NCBI GenBank assembly: GCA_021782675.1 | Contig: JAJXUS010000012.1 | Span: 1-13,000, forward strand | DNA length: 13,000 nt | Source: Acidobacteriota bacterium | GTDB lineage: Bacteria > Acidobacteriota > Terriglobia > Terriglobales > Acidobacteriaceae | Direction of reading: 5' to 3' | In this document: positions 1 through 7,106 of the stretch, one piece after another | Layout: the number at the start of each line of letters is the position of its first letter | Numbering within the stretch: the first letter of the stretch is position 1 | The notes under the pieces: model-generated | The model's input: only the letters and a program-made list of their open reading frames with translations | Databases searched by the model: none | Told to the model about the DNA's origin: nothing | Translations under genes and position numbers: made by a program

Positions 1-205
1 CTCCGGCAACCCGAAGACGGTCGCCACCATGGCGGAGCACATCGATCTGGACGTGTCGAAGATCCTGCAGGGCGAGATGACGCTCGACCAGGCGGGCGAC
101 GCGCTGATTGAGATGGTGGTTCGCACGGCGAACGGGCGCCTGACCGCAGCCGAGGCCCTGGGCCATCGGGAGTTTGTCATGACCAAGCTGTACCGGAGCG
201 CGTAA
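1..205 (+). CDS. UxaA-family lyase, C-terminal fragment (possible sulfolactate sulfo-lyase large subunit SuyB)
   Basis: This is the last 67 codons of a gene whose 5' part lies before the window; the first complete codon begins at position 2 and the stop is TAA at 203-205. The visible peptide runs from [17 protein letters not shown], through [20 protein letters not shown], to [20 protein letters not shown]. The 'GNPKT...[22 protein letters not shown]' pattern is that of the C-terminal domain of the UxaA/GarD (altronate/galactarate dehydratase) superfamily, which also includes the large subunit of (2R)-sulfolactate sulfo-lyase. The two following genes belong to the families of the two sulfolactate dehydrogenases, so the SuyB reading (cleaving 3-sulfolactate to pyruvate and sulfite in the cytoplasm) is favoured over altronate dehydratase. 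The catalytic part is not visible. Family assignment is fairly secure; the substrate is inference from context. Confidence 0.72.
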   Translation, partial: SGNPKTVATMAEHIDLDVSKILQGEMTLDQAGDALIEMVVRTANGRLTAAEALGHREFVMTKLYRSA

Positions 206-231
206 CCGGGTTCACCGGCTCGCTGGTTTAC

Positions 232-1290
232 ATGGACAGATATCCCAGACAGGAACTGCAACAACTCGCAACACAATTGGCGTCCGCGGTGGGTGTTCCG
301 CCCGCGGACGCTGCAATGTTCGCGGAAGCGCTGGTCGATGCGGACGTTCACGGCACCGCGACGCACGGACTGACGCGACTAAGCATCTACCTTGAACGAA
401 TCCAGCGTGGCGTAATCGTGCCTGATGCCGCGCTCACCGTGCTCCGCAAGACCGGCGGTGTGCTGGCGCTCGACGCCGGCAATGGCCTGGGGCAGGTGCA
501 GGCGCGCAGAGCGCTCGACATGCTGATCCCGCTGGCGCGCGAAAATGGTGTGGCAGCCGCGACCGTCCGCAATTCGCAGCACTTCGGCGCTGTGTCGTAT
601 TACTGCAACCTGGCCGCGCAGCAGGGCTTCATCCTGATGGCCATGACGGGATGCGAGCCGGCGATGGCCCCCGAAGGCGGCTACGAGCCGTTTTTTGGCA
701 CGAACCCAATCGCGGCGTCCTTCCCCACCGGCAAAGGCTATCCCGTGAAAGTCGATCTTTCCACATCCATGGTGGCCCGCGGCAACATTATTGCTGCCCA
801 GAAAAAGAAGGCGCTCATTCCGTTGGGATGGGCTCTGGATCCTGCGGGGCAGCCGACGACCGACCCCAGCCAGGCGCTGCTTGGCACCGTACTGACAATG
901 GCCGGCCACAAGGGGTACGCGCTTGCCCTGATGGTGGAAATGTTCAGCAGTGTACTCTCGGGCGCGGCGGTGGGCCCGGCGATTGGTTCCATGTACAAAA
1001 ATCTGGACCGCAAGCAGGATGTTGGGCATTTCTTCTGCCTGTTCGACATCGCTGCATTCCTTGATCCTGCGGAATTTGAGACGCGGGCCGATGCCATGAT
1101 CGATGCTATAAAGGGTTCGAGAAAGCGCGAGGGCGTCGAAGAAATTCTGGTTCCCGGCGAACGCTCCGCGCGAAATGCGGCGAAGAACGAAGCCGTCGGC
1201 GTGCCCGTTTCGGCAGAGACGTTGAGTGAAATGAAACAGTGGTGCGCGCGGTTGCATGTGCCGTTTGCGCTAAGCGGGATCGGCGCCTGA
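232..1290 (+). CDS. comC: Ldh-family malate/L-lactate/sulfolactate dehydrogenase (possible (R)-sulfolactate dehydrogenase ComC)
   Basis: A 352-residue NAD(P)-dependent 2-hydroxyacid dehydrogenase of the Ldh_2 family, which has its own non-Rossmann fold and is not related to classical LDH. Family signatures are all present: DVHGTATHG (residues 38-46, with the active-site histidine region), NSQHFG (114-119), FGTNP (155-159), the D175-L-S-T-S stretch and GHKGYALA (225-232). Length matches the family (about 330-360). Members oxidise malate, lactate, ureidoglycolate, 2,3-diketogulonate or (R)-sulfolactate. It begins 26 nt after the UxaA-family gene and ends 3 nt before the next dehydrogenase, so the three form one transcription unit. 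No convincing Shine-Dalgarno sequence precedes the ATG. The comC-like role (oxidising one sulfolactate enantiomer to sulfopyruvate or the reverse) comes from the neighbours; family call is confident, substrate moderate. Confidence 0.85.
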   Translation: MDRYPRQELQQLATQLASAVGVPPADAAMFAEALVDADVHGTATHGLTRLSIYLERIQRGVIVPDAALTVLRKTGGVLALDAGNGLGQVQARRALDMLIPLARENGVAAATVRNSQHFGAVSYYCNLAAQQGFILMAMTGCEPAMAPEGGYEPFFGTNPIAASFPTGKGYPVKVDLSTSMVARGNIIAAQKKKALIPLGWALDPAGQPTTDPSQALLGTVLTMAGHKGYALALMVEMFSSVLSGAAVGPAIGSMYKNLDRKQDVGHFFCLFDIAAFLDPAEFETRADAMIDAIKGSRKREGVEEILVPGERSARNAAKNEAVGVPVSAETLSEMKQWCARLHVPFALSGIGA

Positions 1291-1293
1291 CTT

Positions 1294-2241
1294 ATGCCAG
1301 ATATTTTGATCAGCGAAAATATTCGCGGAGCCGCCGTCGATGCGCTCAGCCAGACCTTCAGCGTTGAATTTGCGCCGGAGCTGTGGAAGGCTCCCGAGAC
1401 GCTTCTAAAAAAAATTCCGGACTTTCGGGCGATCATCGTCCGCAATCAGACGAAGGTTGACGCGCAGCTAATGGCTGCGGCCAGCGGGCTGAAGGTTATT
1501 GGGCGTGCCGGCATCGGGCTCGACAACATTGACGTTGCCTCCGCCAGACAGCATGGCATTCCCGTCGCCTATACGCCAGACCAAAATGCAATCAGCGTGG
1601 CCGAAATCGCACTTGGCATGATGCTCTGCCTGGCGCGAATGATTCCCGCTGCCGATGCCGACACAAAGGCGGGACATTGGAGTCGCCACGCCTTCGTGGG
1701 CACCGAACTCTACGGCAAAACGCTGGGCATCATCGCAGCCGGCAAGATTGGTTTTCTCACCGGGCGGCGCGCCCAGGCCTTTGGCATGCGCATTGTGGCT
1801 CATGACCCGTTTCTGAGCCGCGACAACGTCCTGTTGCGGGAGCTGCAGGCCGAGCTTGCGAGCCTGGACGACCTGCTGGCGCAATCGGATTTCGTCTCGT
1901 GTCATCTGCCATCTACACCGCAGACAATGGGGATGCTGAATGCAGCTCGCTTCGCAAAAATGAAGCCCAGCGCGTTCTTTATCAACACGGCGCGCGGAGA
2001 GGTCGTCCATGAGGGCGACTTGATCCAGGCGCTCAAACAACGCACGATTGCCGGCGCCGCCCTCGATGTTCGTGCGAAAGAGCCGCCGATTGTTGGTGAG
2101 CTTGAATCAATGCCGAACGTCCTGCTGACGCCACACATTGCAGCCTTCACGCATGAAGCGCAGGAGCGCGTCACCTACGCGGTCTGTGAGGATGTGGCGC
2201 GAGCACTGACCGGCAAGCCGTTGATCCATCCCGCCTACTGA
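1294..2241 (+). CDS. slcC: D-isomer-specific 2-hydroxyacid dehydrogenase (possible (S)-sulfolactate dehydrogenase SlcC)
   Basis: A 315-residue protein of the phosphoglycerate/hydroxypyruvate reductase family. Visible landmarks are IVRNQTKV (48-55), GRAGIGLDNID (70-80), the nucleotide-binding segment at 145-171 ending in D171, the substrate/catalytic arginine R234 in NTARG, the glutamate E263 in ALDVRAKEPP and the catalytic histidine H281 in LTPHIA. The triad R-E-H is intact, so the enzyme should be active. The dinucleotide loop is unusual: the expected G-x-G-x-x-G reads A148-A-G150-K-I-G153, so the first glycine is alanine. The gene starts 3 nt after the upstream dehydrogenase stop, with only a weak upstream GGGA, so translational coupling is likely. 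In Chromohalobacter salexigens, SlcC of this family works with ComC to interconvert (S)- and (R)-sulfolactate through sulfopyruvate; the same pairing here supports that role, but 3-phosphoglycerate or another hydroxyacid cannot be excluded. Confidence 0.82.
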   Translation: MPDILISENIRGAAVDALSQTFSVEFAPELWKAPETLLKKIPDFRAIIVRNQTKVDAQLMAAASGLKVIGRAGIGLDNIDVASARQHGIPVAYTPDQNAISVAEIALGMMLCLARMIPAADADTKAGHWSRHAFVGTELYGKTLGIIAAGKIGFLTGRRAQAFGMRIVAHDPFLSRDNVLLRELQAELASLDDLLAQSDFVSCHLPSTPQTMGMLNAARFAKMKPSAFFINTARGEVVHEGDLIQALKQRTIAGAALDVRAKEPPIVGELESMPNVLLTPHIAAFTHEAQERVTYAVCEDVARALTGKPLIHPAY

Positions 2242-2287
2242 AGCATTCTGCCTATTGGCATGGAGTGCACACAAACACAATGGCCAT

Positions 2288-2371
2288 CATCCTGAGCGTA
2301 GCGAAGGATCTCGTGTATTTGTATTGCAAAGGAAAGCCAATCCCCGGATTCCCCGCTTCGCTCAGAATGAC
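2288..2371. repeat. Imperfect inverted REP-like repeat between convergent operons
   Basis: The left arm at 2288-2310 (CATCCTGAGCG, then TAGCGAAGGATC) and the right arm at 2346-2371 (GGATTCCCCGC, then TTCGCTCAGAATGAC) are imperfect reverse complements separated by 35 nt. Read on the minus strand, the right arm becomes GTCATTCTGAGCGAAGCG. This matches the style of the interspersed palindromic repeats (CATYCTGAGCGAAGCGAAGRATC) that I recall as common in Acidobacteriota and several other phyla. It lies between the 3' ends of a + strand and a - strand gene, the usual location for REP/BIME elements. It may stabilise mRNA ends or assist termination. The 2242-2440 interval holds nothing else that I recognise. 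Confidence 0.68.
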
Positions 2372-2440
2372 GAACATTACTCTGCAGCGATAGTGAAATT
2401 GCCACGAAGCAACTCCGCGTTCTCTCCCGCCACCTGCTTT

Positions 2441-2477
2441 CAAAAAAATATGGGCGGCCCATGCGCGGGGCCGCCCA
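2441..2477 (-). terminator. Rho-independent terminator of the TonB-dependent receptor gene
   Basis: TGGGCGGCCC (2451-2460) and GGGCCGCCCA (2468-2477) form a perfect 10-bp GC-rich stem with a 7-nt loop. On the minus strand the stem is followed by TATTTTTTG, from the A-tract at 2442-2450. It sits 17 nt beyond the receptor stop codon, so it ends the minus-strand unit. The direction is set by the T-tract; there is no matching T-run on the + strand side. Confidence 0.92.
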
Positions 2478-2494
2478 TTGTGATGGGATGCTTC

Positions 2495-5400
2495 TTAGAA
2501 CAACACCTTCATCGCAAACTGGAACACACGCGGTGAACCTGCGTTGTTGTTGGTGCCGCCTGAGACGGTTGATGTGATGCGCCCGAAGTTGGCACCCGCC
2601 AGCGATGCATTCGGCAGCGCCAGATTGGTGTGATTCAGCGCATTGAAGGCCTCCGCCTGAAACTGTCCCTGGACACGTGAAAATTTAAAGATGTCCTTGA
2701 AGACCGACAGATCAAGATCGGCATAGCTCGGCCCACGGAGCTGGTTGCGATGCTCGTCGCCGAACGTGCCCGTTGCCGCTGGCTTGAATGCGTCCACGTT
2801 GAACCATTCCTGGATCCTGTTCGCGCCCGCAGGCCGCGTCGGGTTGCCAACAACGTCAGCGTAGTCGTTGCCGATGCCGGACAGCGACCGGTCCGAACCA
2901 CTCACGACTGTGAACGGATAGCCGGTGTCAAGAGTCAGAATCCCGTTGACCTGCCAGTTATTCGCGAGAGCGCTCTTCCAGCCCTGCACGTTATAGCGCG
3001 GAAATACATAGTTGGCTGAGAGAACATACCGGATGGTCTGGTCGAAGTCCGCAGGACCACGGCCGCTTTGAAGATTGAACGGGTTCGGCGGTCCGGTGTT
3101 CCCTTCCGTTGCGCTCGAGGTGTTGTCAATCGTCTTTGACCATGTGATGTTTGTCAGCAAGGTCAAACCATTGGACTGCCGGCGCACCAGATTGGCTTGC
3201 AGTGAGTTGAACTCTTCGTATTCGTAGGATTGCGCAATTTCCATCGCTCCCAGACCGGGATACAGACGGCGTGAGTTTTCATTGCCGACCGTGGAGCAAG
3301 GCTTGGGCGGATTGCCGCAGTTGCCGGGAATGTAGACGGCCGGGTTGAACTGGCGCGAACCCATGATGTGTTCGCTGTGGTCGCCGACATACGCGAGTGA
3401 AAATCCGGTCTTGTTGCCGAGCTGCTGCTCGAACGTCAGATTGTAGTTCTGGGTGTAAGCAACCTTCGAGTGCGGATCGAGCACGCCGCCCGACACCGGC
3501 AGAATGAATTGATACGTGGCGAACTGACTTTTGGACACATGAGCGCGGGGAAATGGTGAGCCACCAGGGAAGTTCGAGTAAATGTTATCCCAGGCTGGCG
3601 GCGCAGGAATGTTGAGATACAAGTCGATCGGTTGCGTGGCATCGGTGCGCTGGTACAGCAGCCCTTCGGGGAAACCATAGAAGATGCCATAAGCTCCGCG
3701 GACCACGCTCTTTCCGTTGCCGCCGATGTCATAGGCGAATCCTACGCGCGGTGCGAAGGCTTTCCAGTTCTTCTGAAAAACAGAGGCCTGCAGGCCCTGA
3801 TCTCCGTCGAACACCAATCCGGCGGGAGCATTTGGGGCGACTTTCGATTGGAAGCCGGGCTCAAAGCCGACGAGTGTACCGTTCAGGTCGTTCGGCGGCA
3901 GCCACGGATCCCAGCGAAGGCCAAGATTCAGCGTCAGATTTTTCCGCGCCCGCCAGTCATCCTGAACATAAAGGGACGGCCGGTCTTCGCGCAGGTAAGC
4001 CTTACGGCCGTTGTCCTGGAAGAACTGCGAATCCAGTCCCAGGTAGAAGTCAGCAACCGCGGAGCCGCTGTTCTTGGCGCCGGCCGGCAGCGTTGCTCCG
4101 GCAGGCGCCTGTGTGCGAACGCCCGTGAAGGTGTTGTCGCCCGGCGTGAAAGAGTAGTCATCCATATCGATGCGGTCCCGTTCGAACTCAGCACCGAAGC
4201 CAACCGTATGCGTGCCGGCTACCTTGACAAGCGACGCCTTGTAATCGAAGGATGTCGCATCCTGCGTGAGAGCGCCGCCAGAAAAGATATTCACGAAGCC
4301 CGCAATATTTGCACGGATACCGGGAAATATCGATTCCCCGGGGCTGCCGAGAGGAACGTTCTGGCCCAAATCCTGCAAAGACTGAAGGCCCGGCGCCTCA
4401 GGAATCTGGGTGCGGGCGAAGCGGCCAGCACTGGCCTCGAAGATTCCCGTGAACGTGGGGCTGAAGATTTCCGTATCGCTGATGATCAGCGACTGATTCC
4501 GGAAGAGGTTCAGCGCAAAAAAACCGTTCGGTGCGTTGAAAGGCCGCTGGAAGTTGTCCTGATCGTAGAAATACCGGCCCACCAGATGGTTGGTCGGATT
4601 GATAACCTGATCGATCTTCACCAGATATTGGGTGTTGTCGATGTTCGCATTCGCCGTGGAGTTGTAGATGCCAGTCGTTGGGTTTGACGGGAGCGGCTGC
4701 AGATATTTCTGGTAGAGCTTCAGCGATAAAGGATCGGCCGGCACCGGGATTTTATTCCCTGGATACGGCAGCCCGGTGTTTGGATCATAGATGGCCACGC
4801 CCTTGGCCAGCAGCGCAGAAAAGTCGCCGTTCATCTCCGGAGCTGTCGGCACCGTAATGGAGATGGGGTTCGGCGAAGACCGGACCTGCAGATCTTCCGC
4901 CGCGAAGAAGAAGAAAGTGTGGTCTTTGTAGATGGGGCCGCCGACGGTTCCGCCAAACTGGTTCAGCTTGAACGGCGGGATGGTCTGCTGGAAATAGTTC
5001 TTGGCGTTGAGAACTGTGTTGCGGAAGAACTCATAAGCTGACCCGTGAAGCTGATTGGTTCCAGAGCGGGTTGACAAGTGCACAAGTGCGCCGGCGCCGC
5101 CAAACTCCGCGCTGTAGTTGGAGGACTGGATGGTGAATTCCTGCAGAGCATCCGGGTTGGGCAGATACGGGACCGAATCGAAGAAGCGATTGGTGTAGAC
5201 GGCGCCATCAAGCTGGTAGTTATCTTGCGTAGCACGCAGACCATTCACGCTCAGGCCCACGTTGTCCTGCTGCGTGGCCTCAGTGCCCACGCTGGTCAGC
5301 GTGGTGCCTGGGGTTAACGCGGTCAACTGCAGCGCGTTGCGCTGGTTGAGCGGCAAGTCGCGAATCTGCCGCTGATCGACCGTCGTCTGTACAGAGGACG

Positions 5401-5803
5401 TGTCCAACTGAATGAGCGGAGCGCCGGATGTCACCTGCACGGTCTGAGCCGCGGAGCCGACCTTCAGGGAAATCTCGAGGCCCAGCGTCTGGCCCGTCAA
5501 CAGCGTGGTGCCCGAGCGTTTCTGGTTTTCAAAGCCAGGCTTCGAGATTTCAATGTTATAGACGCCGATCGGCATGCCCGGAAACACGAAGATGCCGTCC
5601 TGGTTGGTCATCTGCGTACGGCTGATTCCCGTACTGGTGCTGGTCGCCGTCACGGTTGCCCCGGGAATGACGGCGCCGCTGCTGTCAGAGACCGTGCCCC
5701 GAATGCTGCCCATTGCCTGCGCCAACAGCCGGGGCGCTCCTGCACCAGCGAGTAGAACCACAACGCCGACGAGGATGAGAAGTTTACGCCAAATTGAAGC
5801 CAT
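2495..5803 (-). CDS. TonB-dependent receptor with carboxypeptidase-regulatory-like N-terminal domain
   Basis: A 1,102-residue outer-membrane protein of the Oar-like type that is greatly expanded in Acidobacteriota. Residues 1-30 are a signal peptide (MASIWRKLL, a hydrophobic stretch, then LLAQA). Residues ~31-115 form a CarboxypepD_reg-like beta-sandwich (GSIRGTVSDSSGAVIPGATV, GIFVFPGMPIGVYNIEI). A plug domain follows at ~137-250, and the rest is beta-barrel with many aromatic-rich strands, ending in ...QFAMKVLF with the terminal phenylalanine typical of BAM substrates. I chose the ATG at 5801-5803 because it begins a clean signal peptide and has AAAGGA 12 nt upstream; an in-frame GTG 42 nt earlier would add a polar extension and lies inside the preceding terminator. 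Likely substrate is a carbohydrate or glycoside, inferred from the upstream sugar enzymes; no TonB box was identified with confidence. Confidence 0.93.
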   Translation of the reverse strand: MASIWRKLLILVGVVVLLAGAGAPRLLAQAMGSIRGTVSDSSGAVIPGATVTATSTSTGISRTQMTNQDGIFVFPGMPIGVYNIEISKPGFENQKRSGTTLLTGQTLGLEISLKVGSAAQTVQVTSGAPLIQLDTSSVQTTVDQRQIRDLPLNQRNALQLTALTPGTTLTSVGTEATQQDNVGLSVNGLRATQDNYQLDGAVYTNRFFDSVPYLPNPDALQEFTIQSSNYSAEFGGAGALVHLSTRSGTNQLHGSAYEFFRNTVLNAKNYFQQTIPPFKLNQFGGTVGGPIYKDHTFFFFAAEDLQVRSSPNPISITVPTAPEMNGDFSALLAKGVAIYDPNTGLPYPGNKIPVPADPLSLKLYQKYLQPLPSNPTTGIYNSTANANIDNTQYLVKIDQVINPTNHLVGRYFYDQDNFQRPFNAPNGFFALNLFRNQSLIISDTEIFSPTFTGIFEASAGRFARTQIPEAPGLQSLQDLGQNVPLGSPGESIFPGIRANIAGFVNIFSGGALTQDATSFDYKASLVKVAGTHTVGFGAEFERDRIDMDDYSFTPGDNTFTGVRTQAPAGATLPAGAKNSGSAVADFYLGLDSQFFQDNGRKAYLREDRPSLYVQDDWRARKNLTLNLGLRWDPWLPPNDLNGTLVGFEPGFQSKVAPNAPAGLVFDGDQGLQASVFQKNWKAFAPRVGFAYDIGGNGKSVVRGAYGIFYGFPEGLLYQRTDATQPIDLYLNIPAPPAWDNIYSNFPGGSPFPRAHVSKSQFATYQFILPVSGGVLDPHSKVAYTQNYNLTFEQQLGNKTGFSLAYVGDHSEHIMGSRQFNPAVYIPGNCGNPPKPCSTVGNENSRRLYPGLGAMEIAQSYEYEEFNSLQANLVRRQSNGLTLLTNITWSKTIDNTSSATEGNTGPPNPFNLQSGRGPADFDQTIRYVLSANYVFPRYNVQGWKSALANNWQVNGILTLDTGYPFTVVSGSDRSLSGIGNDYADVVGNPTRPAGANRIQEWFNVDAFKPAATGTFGDEHRNQLRGPSYADLDLSVFKDIFKFSRVQGQFQAEAFNALNHTNLALPNASLAGANFGRITSTVSGGTNNNAGSPRVFQFAMKVLF

Positions 5804-5836
5804 ATCGTTATCGAGTCCTTTCGCTTCACTGACCTG

Positions 5837-5862
5837 AAAAAACACTGCCCGGGGTTGGCAGT
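5837..5862 (-). terminator. Probable weak Rho-independent terminator between the oxidoreductase and receptor genes
   Basis: On the minus strand ACTGCC and GGCAGT (5857-5862 and 5844-5849) form a 6-bp stem with a 7-nt loop, followed by GTTTTTTC. It lies 57 nt beyond the Gfo/Idh/MocA stop and 33 nt before the receptor ATG. The short stem suggests partial termination, which would lower receptor expression relative to the upstream enzymes. The rest of the 115-nt gap holds a second small dyad (GTCGGC/GCCGAC) without a T-tract. Confidence 0.5.
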
Positions 5863-5918
5863 CCTGTCCATCCTTGCAGTCCCTGCCCGTCGGCCGTGCA
5901 CCTTCAGCCGACAGCGTG

Positions 5919-7106
5919 CTACGTCAGCTCCGGCCGCGTCACCGTCTTGTGCGACCAGTACGACTGCAGCGCCATCTGTACCGGAACGGAAGCGTCAATG
6001 CCCGCTTGCAGCGAGGCGTTCGCCTTCTTCCCTTCCACCACCGCATCCAGAAAATTGCGCGTGTGCGCCGCCTCCAGGCTCTCGCGCGCATTGACCCGCA
6101 CCGGCTCGCCTTCGTTCGGCGTATAGGTGTAGCCGTCGCGGGCCAGCATGAGAGTTCCTTCCGTTCCCTCAAAGAGGACCGCCGGGTGCGGATCGCGGAC
6201 CGGAAGCACCGTCGACTCGAAATTGAAATTCCAGTCGGAGTACTGGACGATAGCGCTCACCGTGTCCGGATTCACTCGGCCGTCATGCAGCTGATAGATT
6301 CCACCAAGCGCTGAAGCCGTCTTTGGATTCGCGTCGCTTTGCATCCACTGTGCGACATCGACCCAGTGCGTCATGATGTCGGCCAGCAGTCCATTTCCAT
6401 AGTCAGGAAAATAGCGCCACGACGTGTAACGAATCCACGCCCACGGAACGTGAGGTGCGGGCCCTTCAAACAATTCCCAGTGCATGCCGGGCGGCTCCGG
6501 TTTGGGGCCAATATCGCGGGTCTGCCAGGGGAAGTTATCCCAGGTGCCGCGCGCAAACACCACGTGGCCGAGCTTCTTTTGATCGAACAGCTCCTGCTTG
6601 GCCTGCATGTAGTGCGCGCCGCTCCGCTGCTGCATGCCGCATTGCAGCACTTTGCTGGATTGATGGGCGGCGGCGATCAGGGCCGTCCGTTCGCTCCAGT
6701 GGTGGAGCGTTGGCTTTTCCAGGTAAACGTTCTTCCCCGCTCCCAGCGCGGCCGTGGCGATCATGACGTGCAGATGGTCCGGGGTCGCAATGTAGACGGC
6801 GTCCACATCTTTGCGGTCCAGCACATCCTGATAGCGGTAGGAGCTGTACGGGGTAGGCTGATTGGCCAGCAGCCGCGTAACGAAGCGTGGCGTCTGCGCG
6901 TCATACACGTCGCAAAGCGCAACAATGTTGGCGCGTGGATCGTGCCGGAAACCAAGCCCCGTTACAACCATTGCCCGCCGGCCCAGACCGATGATGCCAA
7001 GCCCGACGCGGTCATTGGCGCCAAGGATTCTGGCGTACGATTTTGCGCTGATTGTGCTGGCAGCGGCAGCGGCCGTGCCTGCGCGGAGAAACTCTCGGCG
7101 ATTCAT
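5919..7106 (-). CDS. Tat-signal Gfo/Idh/MocA family oxidoreductase
   Basis: A 395-residue protein that starts MNRREFLRAGTAAAAAST, a twin-arginine signal (RR at 3-4) followed by an alanine-rich hydrophobic stretch, so it is probably exported folded with bound NAD(P). The Rossmann domain shows VGLGIIGLGRRA (34-45), then VDAVYIATPDHLH (101-113) and the family E130-K131-P132 motif, here EKPTLHH instead of the usual EKPLA. The C-terminal half carries DIMTHWVDVAQW (243-254), with the histidine often seen in the active site. Relatives oxidise or epimerise sugars and inositols, and some (GH109, GH188) are NAD-dependent glycosidases using an oxidise-eliminate mechanism. Its ATG overlaps the stop of the upstream isomerase gene in ATGA (7103-7106), with GGGAG 10 nt before the start, so the two are translationally coupled and probably act in sequence. 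The substrate is unknown. Confidence 0.9.
   Translation of the reverse strand: MNRREFLRAGTAAAAASTISAKSYARILGANDRVGLGIIGLGRRAMVVTGLGFRHDPRANIVALCDVYDAQTPRFVTRLLANQPTPYSSYRYQDVLDRKDVDAVYIATPDHLHVMIATAALGAGKNVYLEKPTLHHWSERTALIAAAHQSSKVLQCGMQQRSGAHYMQAKQELFDQKKLGHVVFARGTWDNFPWQTRDIGPKPEPPGMHWELFEGPAPHVPWAWIRYTSWRYFPDYGNGLLADIMTHWVDVAQWMQSDANPKTASALGGIYQLHDGRVNPDTVSAIVQYSDWNFNFESTVLPVRDPHPAVLFEGTEGTLMLARDGYTYTPNEGEPVRVNARESLEAAHTRNFLDAVVEGKKANASLQAGIDASVPVQMALQSYWSHKTVTRPELT

Noticed and set aside
2251..2262. TGCC-TATT-GGCA hairpin just after the slcC-like gene
   Set aside because: The 4-bp stem lacks a T-tract and is too weak to call as a terminator.
2235..2536. Several overlapping short open frames on both strands in the convergent intergenic region
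   Set aside because: They run through the REP-like repeat and the terminator hairpin. Their peptides (such as HPERSEGSRVFVLQ) are translations of the repeat, as often seen in annotations of such elements.
3632..4687. A 351-codon open frame on the + strand opposite the TonB receptor
   Set aside because: It lies wholly within a receptor with a continuous, well-conserved reading frame, has no ribosome binding site and shows no recognisable domain.
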